A stretch of DNA of 64,000 bases, taken from NCBI GenBank assembly GCA_028095005.1, contig CM051459.1:318248513-318312512 (forward strand), read 5' to 3'. This document shows positions 24,651 through 37,656 of the stretch, in pieces (position 1 is the stretch's first letter; each line of letters begins with the position of its first letter). This DNA comes from Rhynchospora pubera (lineage: Eukaryota > Streptophyta > Magnoliopsida > Poales > Cyperaceae). Below the pieces are notes generated by a model that did no database searches, was not told where the DNA came from, and was given only the letters and a program-made list of their open reading frames with translations. The position numbers and the translations under genes were made by a program.

Positions 24651-27279
24651 TGGAGCTTGCGGTAAATATTTTTTTTAGTTCGATTTTGCCTTTTGACAAA
24701 GTGGGTTTCCAGTTGGTACTTTTTACCTGATGGCGTGTAAAAAGTTCCAACGGTAAAATGGAACTCCAAAACTTTTTTTTCAGGAGGTTGCAGGATAATG
24801 TTTCATATAAGAAAAAAAGTATGAACATTAAATTTTTTGTTTTTTAGTAATTGGTCCTTCCAACATTTCTTGAAGTTGTAAAAATTAAAAGTCTTGTCAG
24901 TGGGCTCAAGGCGGCTATCAGAGAATCAATGTTAGACCTGTCATAATTTAATTGTTATATAATTAACACACAGATACAGTAGTAATAAACAAATGAAAAA
25001 AGGAATATAAGTATATAACTCCTGAATCCTGATTAAATAGGTGCTTGGAGCAGGTATAATTTTAAATGCTTGTTAAGTTGCTAGCGTGCCAAGATTTAAT
25101 GCTAAATAATTATTCAGTCTCCGTGGTCCATTATTATTCAATATTTAAATCAGTCCCAACTTTACTAAATGTTTTAATTATTAGTGTACAATGCAATAGG
25201 TCTTTATCCTCTGCATGCGAAGTACCACTATTATTGAACTTATTGTAATTATTAATTAATGATATGCGCCTTGTCAAAAAATAATAATAATAATAATAAT
25301 AAAAATGAGAGAGAAATGTCATATCGACTGTAAATCGGTAAATGATTAAATATTTACAATTTAAGACGAGTCACAACTCACAAGGACCACGTGTTGTTGG
25401 ATTAATTTCAGCTAATAACAAAAAGAAAAAGACACAAACACATATAGCTTCTTTTGAATCAATTTTGACCTTGTCAAATTAAATATGTAATTTGATTTCA
25501 GTAAAAATAGGGTGTCGGTCGGTCAAAATATTCTGCCGTGCAAAATTTACTTTGGAAGAGAAGAAAAAAGGAGTGTCTCTACTCTCTAATCATAAAATAT
25601 GCATATCCCTATATGCATGTTTGGACCGCTAATGTTGTCACTAACACTGTTTACAGGGCCCCACTTTGGCTTCTAGAATGCAGCAAACAATTAAGGCGTG
25701 ATCTTTGTTTTCTAAGATAATGTGATTTGAGTAAGCTAGGAAGAATTCCTTGCTTTTTTTTTAAAAAAAAAATTAGACCCAACGTATTAATTTTCTTATC
25801 AAGTTTATGCTGTATTTGATCAAAACATTGAGACATGCATTATCTGGTATATATTTTTATTTTAACAAATTGGCCTCTTATGTTACACATAATTAATTAC
25901 AAACTTACAAAAAGTTAAAAAAAAAATGTCAATGTGCTTTACCATTTGAGTTGTTGCTTTATATTTCACGTTTTTGTTTTTAGTTTGTTGGCTTTTCAAA
26001 AAAAAAAAATTTTGAAAAAATAATAATGTTGGCTTTTTGTTTTTATTTACGTATATGTACGTTAAATGAACTATTAAAGGAAAAACAAAGAACTGAGAGC
26101 ATTAATTGAACCAGAAAAAAAAATAACTATCTACCTTCTACATGAAGAGCCAAGATCAGAAAAAACTGAAAATGTTAATCAGACGGTCATGTAATAATAG
26201 TATATTGCAAACTGGGGCCCCCAACAAAATTGATAATTACGTACGAAAGTAAAACGAGTGTGACAAAGGATTTCGGTGACTTAGTCAAAATATATTTTCC
26301 TGCGCCCGCAAAAGATGCACAGAAGCTAGCTGTCCAATCGGCATACAAATACAAGTATACAACAAGCAGGATGCTCAAATATATGCGGTGGAGAACAATT
26401 TACAAAACTATACTTATTTTTGTGATAGTGCGACCACGGTTTTGTGCAAACGGATAGTTCACCTTTTTCACGTATGGGTAAGAGGTGACCGGTCTTGTTC
26501 TTCTATCCCCATATTGCACACTGTTTTGTTGTATTTGATGTCCTTGTAATTTTTGGTGTGGTATGTATGTATGCCAATTTTGTTGAAAAATATTGATAGA
26601 ATGATAGCTGATAAGAATATAATTTTTCATAACTAGGAAAAATGTAAATGCTTGTTTTATAAAGCACTCTTTACTTTTATAGATTAGTTTTGTTTTAAGA
26701 TTTCATTCAAGTTTCTCTAATGCTTTCTAGATAAATACAAGGTAGTCTATAATTGTCTATTTAAATTTGCGAGTTCATAGAATTTCACTAATTGAGTATA
26801 ATGCAGTATCATAATAGTGTGAATTGTGATGGTGGCACCAAATTAAAATTATATATAGCATCGAAATGCTACATTTCATATATGGAGGTTTGTCTAATAA
26901 CATAGCACAATAAAGTTGATAAATAAGTTGAGAGATTTGACTATCATTTTAGTTGTGTTGCTCATTAATGTTTTATTTCTTCTTTCGCTTTAATTTGTAC
27001 TCAAAATTATATTGAACTTACAATTTACTTGTATATCCCACCAACATAAAAACAAAGAAATTATTTGATGCCTTCACAATGCTTACAAAAACTAAATGCT
27101 CGCATAACTATTAATAATTGTTGATCACACTACAGTTTACAACTCATCTAGAAAAATTATAATTTTTTTTATGGAAAATGGTATGTATGTGTCATCAGGT
27201 AACATGATATATCTTTCAAATGAAGGTAAAATTTTATTTATTATTGTTTTTTTAGGTTTACACTTACATAGTTTGTCAA

Positions 27280-27750
27280 ATCTGCTTAACAACGCCGCAT
27301 TGAAGACCACAAATAACGGTGGCAAGGAAAATCAAAAGTTAATTAGGTAACGAGCAGTTAATGTACCGCATCACGGGATACGCTGGTGCCACAGGCCCAC
27401 AGTGCCACACCGCGCCAGTAGACTCCAAATTACTTTACTTCCGTGATTTCTATTACGGTTTACGCAACCTATACCGGTCAAGCTCCATCATCCCTTATTA
27501 CTCAACAATTCTTGAGCTACAATTGTCATAGAATTTTTCTTGCTTGTGATCAGTGAAGTTATTACTAGCAGACACTAAATAAATTATTTTCTTATACTGA
27601 TTGAAAAAGTAGATATTAAAAATATAAGAGTAAAAACTTATTGTTGTTCTAAAAATTAAGTAGTTAATTAGAAAATTATTTCAACACTGTTCGATATTAC
27701 AATATTTTAATTTTTCAAGCTCTTCTGTTGTATTTGAATGTATTAGATTA
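27280..27750. repeat. Degraded dispersed repeat (relative of 41880-42290)
   Basis: Shares an ordered series of matches with 41880-42290 and its duplicate: TACCGCATCA, the TTATTTTCTTATACTGATTGAAAAA stretch (27577-27606 region) and GATATTACAATATTT. Divergence is high. It looks like an old dispersed element or segmental copy; no ends could be defined. Confidence 0.55.
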
Positions 27751-28459
27751 TTTTAAGAATACTTAATTACCATTAAAATATTTACCCAACAAGAACATCT
27801 CACTTTTTTGGGCAACGCGACGAGCGAGGCGTTAAAACAAAATAGGAAAGGTGCCTGTAGTACAAAAATCCGACACAACAACTATCCCAACAACCTTTGA
27901 GTCGTCTCTTCTATTACAAATTCACCGTATAAAATTAAATAGCATCCGCAATTGTGCTAATAACCACAAAATCCTTTTTTTTTTTTTTCTCTGGTAAATC
28001 AGTAGGTCAATTATTTGCCCAGTTTCTTTTTTAATCTATAACATAACATTGCACAATATTTTTCTAAGCTATAACATAACATTATAATATTGGAGTTTGA
28101 ATTAGTCGCTATTTCAGAATAAAAAAAATAGCATCTTATGATTCAAAATTTTAAATCTAATATAATTTCAATTGTTCCACCGGTATCATTTACGAGTGAA
28201 TTTTTACGAAGTTCCTAAATTGAAATATCTTACAATCAATTTTGCACATTCAAATAATACTCGAGGCTTGCATCCGAACTATGTCATATAGGGGCGTTTG
28301 GTTGTGTACTAAGAGGTTGCATAAGTTAAGGATGCCTAAGTGTTTATGTAGTGTTATGTAATGGATGTTTGATTGTGTAGTAAGAATGAGTAATTTAATG
28401 CATGTATATATTCATGTTAAAAGACTAAAATACCCTTAAACTTAAATTTATTTAATTTA

Positions 28460-28651
28460 GGCCCAGATCAGAATGAAGTTTACGTGGGATTTCATTTCAA
28501 TTAAATTGATTTTATAGGATTTCGTTGGATCTAATCACATAGGAATTCCATCCAAATGACATCAAATTCCTTCATTTTGATCAAGAATTGTCCAACGAAA
28601 TGAAATGAACTGAAATCTCACGTTAAAAAAAATGGGATTTTGATCAGAACC
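28460..28651. mobile_element. Tourist-like MITE, 192 bp, second copy
   Basis: The TIR GGCCCAGATCAGAAT pairs with ATTTTGATCAGAACC. TTA is duplicated at 28457-28459 and 28652-28654. It is related along its whole length to 16414-16602 and nested inside the larger TIR element. Confidence 0.8.
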
Positions 28652-28984
28652 TTAAATTAGTATTATGTATTAATAATACATTGTGACCTGACTATTGTTA
28701 ATTATTAATTATTATAAATTTTTTTTAATGACGATGATAAATCATTTTTATTATTATGAAATATTAATAATTCCTTTTAATTAAATATTATTAATTATTT
28801 AATAATAAAAATGATTATTGATTCATTATTCTTAATTAATTCTTATTATTAAATCGTTATTATTTATTTATTAATTATTAAATATTTTTTAATTACTAAT
28901 TATTGATAATTATTAATTATATTATAATTAATATTATTATTAATTATTTCTAAGGATATTGTTGGAAAAAAATTAAAGGGGACC

Positions 28985-29030
28985 GGTGCATAATTTATGC
29001 AACCTATTTAAGTTGCATAAATTATGCACC
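28985..29030. repeat. Perfect 19-bp stem hairpin
   Basis: GGTGCATAATTTATGCAAC (28985-29003) and its exact reverse complement (29012-29030) are separated by an 8-base loop. The stem is also internally near-palindromic. It lies near the right end of the candidate TIR element. Confidence 0.9.
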
Positions 29031-29522
29031 CTTAAAGCGTCTTATGTAACGGGTATTTGGTGACTTAAGTATGCATCCTTTAAGTCGCAAACAAACGAGA
29101 CCTGTCCAAGATTATTTGCTATTTCAAATTATATAGCGTGTAATCACTTCAAAATAAAATGAAGCTGTTTTTTATCAAAATGAAGGGATTTGCTATTTCA
29201 AATAAGTCCAAAGCTGTTTTTTCCAAAAAAAAAAAAAAAAAAACGAATGTCAAAAGTCCAAAACATAGACATAGTTAAACGATTTAAATGTAGTTTATAC
29301 TTTATACTCTAGTTATGAAAGCTTGCTGGGAAGAGTATCGGGTCTTCACAAAATGATACAATGTGGCATGGAGATCCATTAACTTAAAAGTAGTACACCT
29401 TACATGGCTTTCAACATCAAGTTGAAGAAACCAAAGTGGGTACAAGGTAAACTGCTAATTAAGCATCCAATTATGGAGGTGAGCATATGATAATGTAGTA
29501 CTCCAAATAAGTCGGTGTCTAA

Positions 29523-32500
29523 TCAATATTATAAATAAAAACCCGTGGGAGTCCGCGTACAAACTTTTTTAGAGAACTCGACACGGCAGCAAAGTGTTAA
29601 TCATTTTATCTATCTTGAAACATAAACTATGTAACCGAATGTGTTGCTGGCAGTAGAAGAGTCTAAAATGACCCGTCATAGCAAAGGTTCGCTTTAAAGT
29701 GAATGCTTTGAATCAGTTAAATCCAACAAGGAACCAAACATTATGCGTATCTCGCTTCTTCCTCTTCGTCTTCTCTATCTGCCTCTTGGATTTTATCAGC
29801 ATCCTTTTTTTATAAAATTCATTATCCTTCGTCTCTCAAACCTAAATTCGCTCTCTTCTCTCTCACCGAGGCCGTATGCTTTCCTCTTTTTCATTATTCC
29901 TCTTCGCCATGTTGTTTTTCTTCCTCTCTCCAACGTAAACCGTAGCAGAGCCGCCTCTTGCTGTTGGGGTTAGCTTGGATTTAGTCAGCTTCTGCCATGG
30001 CCAGATAGGTCAATGAGTCGCTTCTCATTGCCATAAAAAGGTGTAGGGTGTCGCCCCGATTTCAACTCTCCGTCTCCAACGATATCAGGTTCGAATAAAT
30101 ACTTCATTTTTTTTATCTCGAATTAGATTTATCCATGAATTTTATGTACGAAAATTAAAAGATCAGTTGTAAGTTGTAACATTTCCTATTTTTTTTTTGT
30201 TTCATATGAGATCCTATCATTGATTCAGAATTCCTTTATCATTTCTTTTGATTCATTAATTGGATCATTCTTCAAGTATGACTCGATTTATGGTGTCTTT
30301 CTTTGTCTTTTGAATTATCCCAATTTATTTGTGAGTATGACTGCGAGTATAACCTACCCAAATGAACAATAAAGTTTGATTTGTATGAAAGGCCATGAAA
30401 TGAGGTTAGGTTTGGTTTGTTCTGTATATTTTATGATTTAAAATTTCTGATCCATAGATTTGATATCAATGATTTTTTTTTTCATTTGAACGTATTTGAA
30501 ATATAATTGAAATGTTATATATTGCATTAAATGTACCATGCAATGTTCATTTGGGTCCTACCTGCTTATATCATTGTATGTCAGTTCTGAATAATAATTT
30601 TATTATTATTTTTTCCAAATTTGATGTGTAATTTTGATGTCATTTTGCATTATAGATGCCACTGTATTTGGTAAGGAAAATAATAATGACAAAGATCCTA
30701 CCATGATTGAAATAAATAAATGTAGCATGAATAGAATTAATAAGGATTTTGTACTGGTATCTCCATTAAATAACCAGGAGAACTCATAGGAAATGCAATT
30801 AAGTCCATCAATGCAATTAACTTCAACAAAAAATTTTGTAGTAGAAACGTTTTTCTCTCAAGAGAGGAAGAGTCGGTCCTACCTGGTCTATTTTTTTTTA
30901 CACCTAGGTTTCATCAGAGGTCGAGAGAAAGGGAGGAATAAGAGAGGGCACTAGATAGCGTGGTTCATCTAAATTGAGGGTTCTCCCTCGGCCGTCAGTC
31001 TCTTCCTCTTTTGATGGTGCTCATTCTTTTGATTGGGTACATGCTTTACATCTCAGCATAGATCTTTTATAGGAATAGGGCCAATTTCTTTTTTCTTTGT
31101 AAATCAACTCAATTAGTGATTAATCAGCATAAATAGTACTGAACTAAACTAGGATTTGGTTGGTTTAATTTATAATAGTGGTGTGACTCATACTTTATCT
31201 ATTTTGATATGCAGGCATAAGATCGAAAGGGAACACCTTATAAAGTTAGGAATCAATGCACCGATTTGATAATGAAAGCTTCAACTTCTTATGTTCTCGG
31301 TACTTTATCTTACTAAGATAAGTTTTGTTTTAATTAAGGAGTTCATTTTTTTATTTTAATTCAAAGATTACATGATACGGTGGGTTCTTACTCTCAGGTG
31401 CGAGGGTTGGAAGTCTGAAGCTGACAAAGAAACTGGTAAATACTAAATATTGCAAGTGAAGAACTAAGTGATCTCAGGTGCCGTGGACTCTTGCTCTCAT
31501 AAGTCCTAATTATTTTGGTAACTATAAATCTCTCAGTTAAAATTTTTATTACTTCAATCTGTATTACATGACAAAAATTATTGATAGTGATAGTGTTTGT
31601 AGTTTTTGTCTGGTGCTAGATTATTTCTATGGGCTTGATTGGGGTTGGTACAGATCTTGCATGTTTAGACTTCTTTAATTTAATAGGTTGCTATTATATA
31701 TCAATACATTGGAATTGATAAAAATTATTTATTGCTTTTGATTGTAAATTACTTTAATTTTCTGAATTTCAGGCTATCTAGGATATAGAGGAGGATATGT
31801 GAAACAAATGAATAACTTTATATATGAAGTGCGAGATTGATTTCTCAAACAATTCATAAGGTAATTAATGCTATAAGAAATTTTCTTTTGATGACAATTT
31901 TGCCCTTCCACATAACGTTTGAGGTGTTTATTGTGCAAAACTGCAAATAAATTGTGTTGTTTATTCTAGATAGTTCTGAACAACTGAAAATCATGATTAC
32001 AGTGGATTTCATTTTTAAAGTGACAAAAAATTGATTGGGTATTATGATAATGTGTGTGATTACATACACTGTTACCTGTTGCATTATTTACCATATTTAG
32101 CAACCAAAGCTTCTCTCTCATTAGCTTTACATAATAAGAACCATTTCTCAAATTTTGTTATGCTAATTTAGTTCAAAATATTTGATCGTTTAGTATAAGC
32201 GAGATGCAGAACCAACAAAAATAAGATTTAGATTTTGACTCCCAAGCATTGCAACAGGAAACAAAAACATTGATTCCCAGTCTCTGCTAGCTTAGACGTA
32301 AAATTACTTGCGAGGTGATTATTGACAAGTTATAAAAATATTGTTCTAAACTATTTATTGTATCTCTTTTCCTATTTTTATTTATTGATGGAAAACCATC
32401 GTTCTCTTATTTACTTTATTAACCTGACAGGTGCAATTTCTTATATACTGACAACGGAAGAAGTCCAAGGAAACAAACTGAAACTAAGATTTACCTTGGT

Positions 32501-33631
32501 AAGATAAATGTATGCAACATTCTGAATTAGAATTGACATTCATAAACAAGCTCAAGTGATTAGAATTGATACAACTTTATGAAATGATTTTCTCATGCCT
32601 TCATACCATTGCTAGAGTCAACATTTTAATTTGAGTACTCTGAATTCTTAGTTCCATTTAGTATGGGTCCCTTGTGAGAACACTAATAAAGTAAAATATA
32701 GATATCACTAATGAGCATAAATTATATTTATTGCTGAAACTAAAATAAAAAAAAAGACTTGATCTAAAAATAAATTAACCAACATCTGTTTTAAAATTCT
32801 ACATGTTGATGAAAAAATTGTGGTTGTTAATATTTTCTAATTGTTTCTAATTTGCCATCTATCATGGTTGCTATTAAGAACATGGTGCATTGAGGCCAAG
32901 AGTTCTATTAGCATGAGAAGCTACACTACAAACGGGGTTGCCACTGTTGGTATGGTCATACGGATACCAGTCAGACTGGTATAGGACAAATGATCTAAAA
33001 AGGGTCCCTTATGAGGCAGTTGGTTTGGTATATTTGCCCAGCTATTCACTCGCTATTTTGAAGTAATTTTTCTTTTCTTTTTCTTTTTTTTATAGTGTGG
33101 AAAATGTATATTGCTTGGTCTATTATACCAGCTAAGGACATCTACGATTGTTGCATCTCCATTTTTCTTTAAATGTCTACTATGCATATTATCTTTTGTA
33201 CGTAACTATTATAAGAATCTAACACTATGGAACAACTTTAACTAATTTTTTTCATTGAAACAGCGATATCCTTAGACATTAGAATTATAATACATGCAAT
33301 AATTCTACTAAAGCCCACAGAGACCATCAAACCAATAATTCTATTATATGCTTCTCATGCAATAATTCTACAAAAAACATGTCCTGCAAACCAATAAAAA
33401 AACATATCATTTGTTCAGGCAACAAAAAAAAAATCGATCTCAATAAAAATTGCTATTATATGCTTCTCATGTCTGTTTCTACATCAATGCAAAACATCAG
33501 TATATATTAAATATATAAAAATATAATTATTTCCGTCGTATATAAATACAACATTTTTTAACTTTAACTGTTACATATTTTAAAAATATTAGAAATTCAA
33601 ATATCGAGCGAAGCTCGATTGAGCCCCCTAG
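29523..33631 (+). mobile_element. Probable non-autonomous Helitron, about 4.1 kb
   Basis: The 3' end has the Helitron signature: a hairpin ATCGAGC-GAA-GCTCGAT (33603-33619), then a short spacer and CTAG at 33628-33631, followed by T. The 5' end is placed at TCAATATTATAAATAAA (29523), preceded by A, matching plant Helitron 5' starts and insertion between A and T. There are no terminal inverted repeats or target duplication, as expected. I see no RepHel helicase. The interior has pyrimidine-rich leader-like sequence (29740-30000) and GT-AG-like junctions, which could be captured host gene pieces, not recognised. The 3' end is firmer than the 5' end. Confidence 0.6.
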
Positions 33632-33875
33632 TTAATAATTAACTATTGAAATCTTTCTAACATGATGGATTTGACAACCAAGATCTTTTAATCACATTAA
33701 GACAACCTCTAATGAGTCAGAGATCATGTGTCGAATTTGACTAATTTTCCTTAATTCGTGTCCTTATGTTTGTTGCTTGTGCAAATTTTTCTCTAGCAAA
33801 ATACTAGATATAAAGAAATGAATTACAGAATATTGCTCCAGGCAGGTAGCAGGCTAGCCGTCATGGGTGTAATAT

Positions 33876-34288
33876 GAGAAAGTTTAATATGCACTATAGT
33901 GCATAGGACGTTCTATGCATCACGGATATTTTCGGAAATATTTTTGTAAATTGACGAATCTAATTTAACCAATCTAATCTACATATTGAAATCTCATAGC
34001 AAACTAAATTTTACAATTTTTTAGATTTTATTACTATTTTTTTTATTTTTTAAAACATGCCATTTTTGGAATGTTATACTATTTACAATATTCCAAAAAT
34101 GGCATGTTTTAAAAAATTCGAAAAGAATAGTAATAAAATCTCAAAAATTATAAAAATTGGTTTGTTATGAGATTTCAATATGTAGATTAGATTGGTTAAA
34201 TTAGATTTATTAATTTACAAAAATATCCTGGAAAAAGTCCGCGGTGCATAGAACGTTCTATGCACTATAGTGCATATTAAACTTTCTC
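33876..34288. mobile_element. Mutator-like foldback MITE, 413 bp
   Basis: The whole element folds back on itself. TIRs start GAGAAAGTTTAATATGCAC and the inner arms pair through CATGCCATTTTTGGAAT (about 34056-34072) and its complement. A perfect 9-bp direct repeat GTGTAATAT flanks it (33867-33875 and 34289-34297). It is non-coding. The subterminal sequence resembles 9464-9867 and 35309-35717. Confidence 0.88.
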
Positions 34289-34454
34289 GTGTAATATTAT
34301 TTATAATTGGTTCAAATTTTATATTTGTTTTGGACTACGAGCATAAATTTTTTACTTTTTTTTAAAAAATATCATAAATAACTACAATGGGGTAGAATGT
34401 ATTATGTTTATATATATGTATAGTAGTGTCTGAAAGCTAATTTCTACTTCCCTT

Positions 34455-34593
34455 GGGTGCGTTTGGATCGTTGGAAGAAAGAAGAAAAAGAAGGAAGAAG
34501 AAGAAAAAAAATTATAAATAATCCAAACTCTTCACAAAGTTACACACTTCCCAATACTTCTTCCCTTCTTCCCACACCTATCCAAACAGAGCC
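34455..34593. mobile_element. Short MITE, 139 bp, GTTTGGAT-type ends
   Basis: The left end GGGTGCGTTTGGAT pairs with a right end whose reverse complement is GGCTCTGTTTGGAT. CTT occurs on both sides (34452-34454, 34594-34596), a possible 3-bp target duplication. The interior is GAAGAA/CTTCTT-rich. It is related in opposite orientation to 37657-37807. Confidence 0.65.
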
Positions 34594-35308
34594 CTTGATC
34601 ATGGATAAAATAACAAAGAACTCGATGATATCATAGTAAGTTTTGTAAAATATTTGTAGGCTCAACAAAATATAGAATTTTGGACATATCTGCAAAGATC
34701 ACGAGTTGAACACTTGAACTACCTTCTTGGTGTGATTATAAAAACAAATTTTTGTTTACTAAAAAATAAAAATAGAGCCAATTATAGCTCCCGGGTAAAG
34801 ATGATTGAGCAAATATTTTTGTGAACCGAGCGTTGGGCACTTGTTCTGATTTGGAAAACAGAGGCTCATTTTATTTTGAGTAGCTTAGAAGGCATCGAAC
34901 CAGGTAAATATTTTTTTACAAAGAGAAAGCTAATCCCGCATGAATGCATCATAGCCATTTGTGGAAGGCTGGAAGCACTGAGAATAAATTTTGTACGTAC
35001 CACATTGACTACTCCAACAACTTCAAAATTCCAAAGCCTGAGGTTAGAGTTATAGGAATTGTACTTAATTAGTAGTCTAATTAGAAACGGTGCAAGACAG
35101 CAGAAAGGGTCAAAAGCAGATTAAAGCACTAAACACTGTTTATGTGCTATCAAAGCACAAATCAATCACTTTTAAGTGGGGCCTCTTTTCTCCCAAAATT
35201 CAATCATTAGAAAGGCTTGTTCAAAAGTAACAGAACAGTGACAAAGATAGACGCATGATATATCATTCTTTTTATTAAATATGGAAAATGTTTGTATTAC
35301 CTAAGTTT

Positions 35309-35717
35309 AAGATGTTTATTATGCACTATGATACATAAATCTTTTTATGCATCGTGATTTTTCTCGTCAGTTTTTTTATAAATTGACAAATTCAATTTAA
35401 CAACTCTAATCTATATATTGAAATATCCTAACAAACAAAATTTTACAATTTTCAAAATTTAATAACTATTTTTTTTCGAATTTTTTAAAACATGTCATTT
35501 TTGGAAACATACTATTTAGAAAATAAAAAATGACATGTTTAAAAAAAAAATTAAAAAGTATATAATCAAATTTTAAAAATTTGGTTTGCTTGGAAATTTC
35601 AATACATAGATTAGATTGTTTAAATTAGATTTGTTAATTTTAAAAAAATACCGATGAAAAAGATCGCAATGTTTTATATAGAAAGGTTTGTGCATCACAG
35701 TGCAATGTTTTATTCTT
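35309..35717. mobile_element. Degraded Mutator-like foldback MITE, third copy
   Basis: Related over its full length to 33876-34288: a TTTATTATGCACTATG-like left arm, the inner CATGTCATTTTTGGAA hairpin and a right arm with GTGCATCACAGTGCAATG. The ends are eroded and no 9-bp duplication is seen, so the insertion is older. Confidence 0.6.
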
Positions 35718-36235
35718 GGTGTATCCATTGCTTGTAGCAATATTCCGATGAACATATTTCATTTTGGTCTAGGGTTTACCCACTATACAATCAACTCCAA
35801 TAGCTAGACAATTTATTTCCGGATTTTTTATACATATCAGCAAAGCTCGTGAAAATTCCATCTTGGTAAAAAAAAAGTTATATTGGATTTCTTTGGCTGT
35901 TAGTATAAATATAGAGCTTCTTGATTAATTTATCATATAGTCTTTAAATTAGCGTTTTAGCAAGGGAATACCGAAGACAGAAAAATCTAAATAAGCCATG
36001 TGCCAGGCTGCCAGCTAATATATATCGCAATCAATTAAATTTTTGGACTTTCATTGTTCGAACTTGTAGTCCTCTTTTTGGATGAATGAATTATACAAAG
36101 GGATAACAACAACCTTATCCAAGCAAATTATTGGTATTGTTTTCTTCTAAAACATACAAACGATTATATTTAATTTGCTTAAATTCTACAGTAACACTTG
36201 TTTCTTTCTGTGCGAGCCATAAGAATCCTAGCTAG

Positions 36236-37022
36236 TAAGGCTGCCAATGGGTAGGGCGGCCCGTGGGCTAAACGGACCGGACGTCTCGAAATTTTCAATG
36301 GACCGAGTTCTATTTGGTAGAGGGCTTGAAACTCGACTCGGTCCATTTTAATCGAAGAGAGGAAGATGGCCCTCGGTCTGTACTCGATCCCTGCTCGAGC
36401 TGCTCGAACTTCAGTCTTCTCTGAATTTCTCTCTATCTAATCAGGGGTGGGCAGAGACTAACAACTCATAAATTGAACTCGGTTCATGTGAGCTAAATGG
36501 AAAAAATATAAAAGGAATAACTTAGGTGTATAACACTATGTACATGGAAAAAATAACAAGGGTGGAAAGAAGGAAAACGTGTACAGAAAAATTGCGCCCC
36601 TCATTCTTTAGTCTTTTTATGTTCTTCTGTGAAGTCTAATGTGCATTCATTTGTGTGGCACTACTAAGAACATAACATTAAAGTACTTTCTAATCTTGCT
36701 ATACCTTATATTTCAAGCATCTTTTACAGAAAAGCGAAAAAGATGGGGAAGTTATTTGAACTCATTTATCAGCTATCTATTATAGATGTTATTTACAGAT
36801 TTAACGCAACAAAAAATCTCGAGCAGGCTTTCACTGAAAGGATCATCTTACTCGGTGACCAAGGGCCAGGCTCGGGCTTTATGTGTGGACAGTATTGAAA
36901 GTTGTAAACAGAGCCGAGTATTTTAACCGAAGAAAGGGGCCGGATCCGAGCCGAGCTCAATTTTCTTAATAAGAGGTCCAAGCCGGATATCCGGCTCGAC
37001 CCGGTCCATAAGCAGCGCTAGA
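36236..37022. mobile_element. Non-autonomous hAT-like element, about 0.79 kb
   Basis: The left end TAAGGCTGCCAATGGGT resembles plant hAT ends. The reverse complement of the right end (TAGCGCTGCTTATGGACC) is related. Flanks CTAGCTAG (36228-36235) and GTAGCTAG (37023-37030) match at 7 of 8, consistent with an eroded 8-bp duplication. No transposase frame. Both halves carry CTCGGTCC/GGACCG-rich blocks. Confidence 0.55.
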
Positions 37023-37656
37023 GTAGCTAGTTGATAGTCTTTACAAGTTGTCCAGTGTGCAGCATTGGCTATTCGTTTGAAAATTAACGATATTTACATT
37101 GTAATCATCTCGAGGTAACAACTAATTATGTCAACTTATATCAAAATTCAAAAGTTCAAAAATAGAATTGTGAGAACTCGGCCCATATTTGTCCAGTAAT
37201 ATAGGACGAACAAGTTAGCGCCAGAGCTTCAGTTTTGGGAAGTTGCTTATTTTTTGTTGAATAACAAAGAGCAATACTGCATTAGTGTTATATGGGCCCT
37301 AAACCCAAATTTTTGTACACACCATTTTCTGTTTTATTCTCATTTGAAGGCTCACAATTTTCCGTTAAGTACTATATTTGGATATCAATGGGCTTGAAAC
37401 CCATAATCAGAGAGCAGATAGTGTTTACGTGTGTAATGTTCCTCTCCACTCTCCAGTACTATAAATTTATAATAATTGCATTAACCTAAAAAACATTTCC
37501 AAGAATTGTTAATTATTTTTTTTCCAGCTACCGTTCAAAATCTGTGTAGCATTTAAAGTAGAATTGGAAGGTTGAAATCACACAAGTTCCACAGTACAGT
37601 ACTCAATAGAGATAATTGTGCTTGGCATTTTTCAATTTCCTCTATTATTTTATCCT

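Larger units (their letters stand above)
22071..28290. other. AT-rich intergenic region, no gene recognised
   Basis: Short frames only; none has recognisable domains. Two patches stand out: a GC-rich stretch at about 24300-24650 and a degraded dispersed repeat at about 27280-27750. Both are listed separately. Confidence 0.5.
28292..29102. mobile_element. Candidate TIR element with AT-rich core
   Basis: The left end GGGGCGTTTGGTTGTG is imperfectly mirrored by the right end (reverse complement GGTCTCGTTTGTTTGCG). Both arms continue with GTTAAGGATGC-like and ACTTAAAGGATGC-like sequence. The core is strongly ATT-rich (about 28680-28960). A Tourist-like MITE is nested at 28460-28651. I could not find a target duplication, so the boundaries are tentative. 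Confidence 0.4.

Noticed and set aside
24276..24730. Overlapping frames on both strands (102 and 105 codons) in the GC-rich patch
   Set aside because: GC-rich DNA lowers stop frequency on both strands; neither frame shows protein-like motifs or splice continuation.
29743..29973. 76-codon + strand frame with a hydrophobic start
   Set aside because: Translation of a CT-rich leader-like stretch inside the probable Helitron; the Leu/Phe/Ser bias comes from the pyrimidine run.
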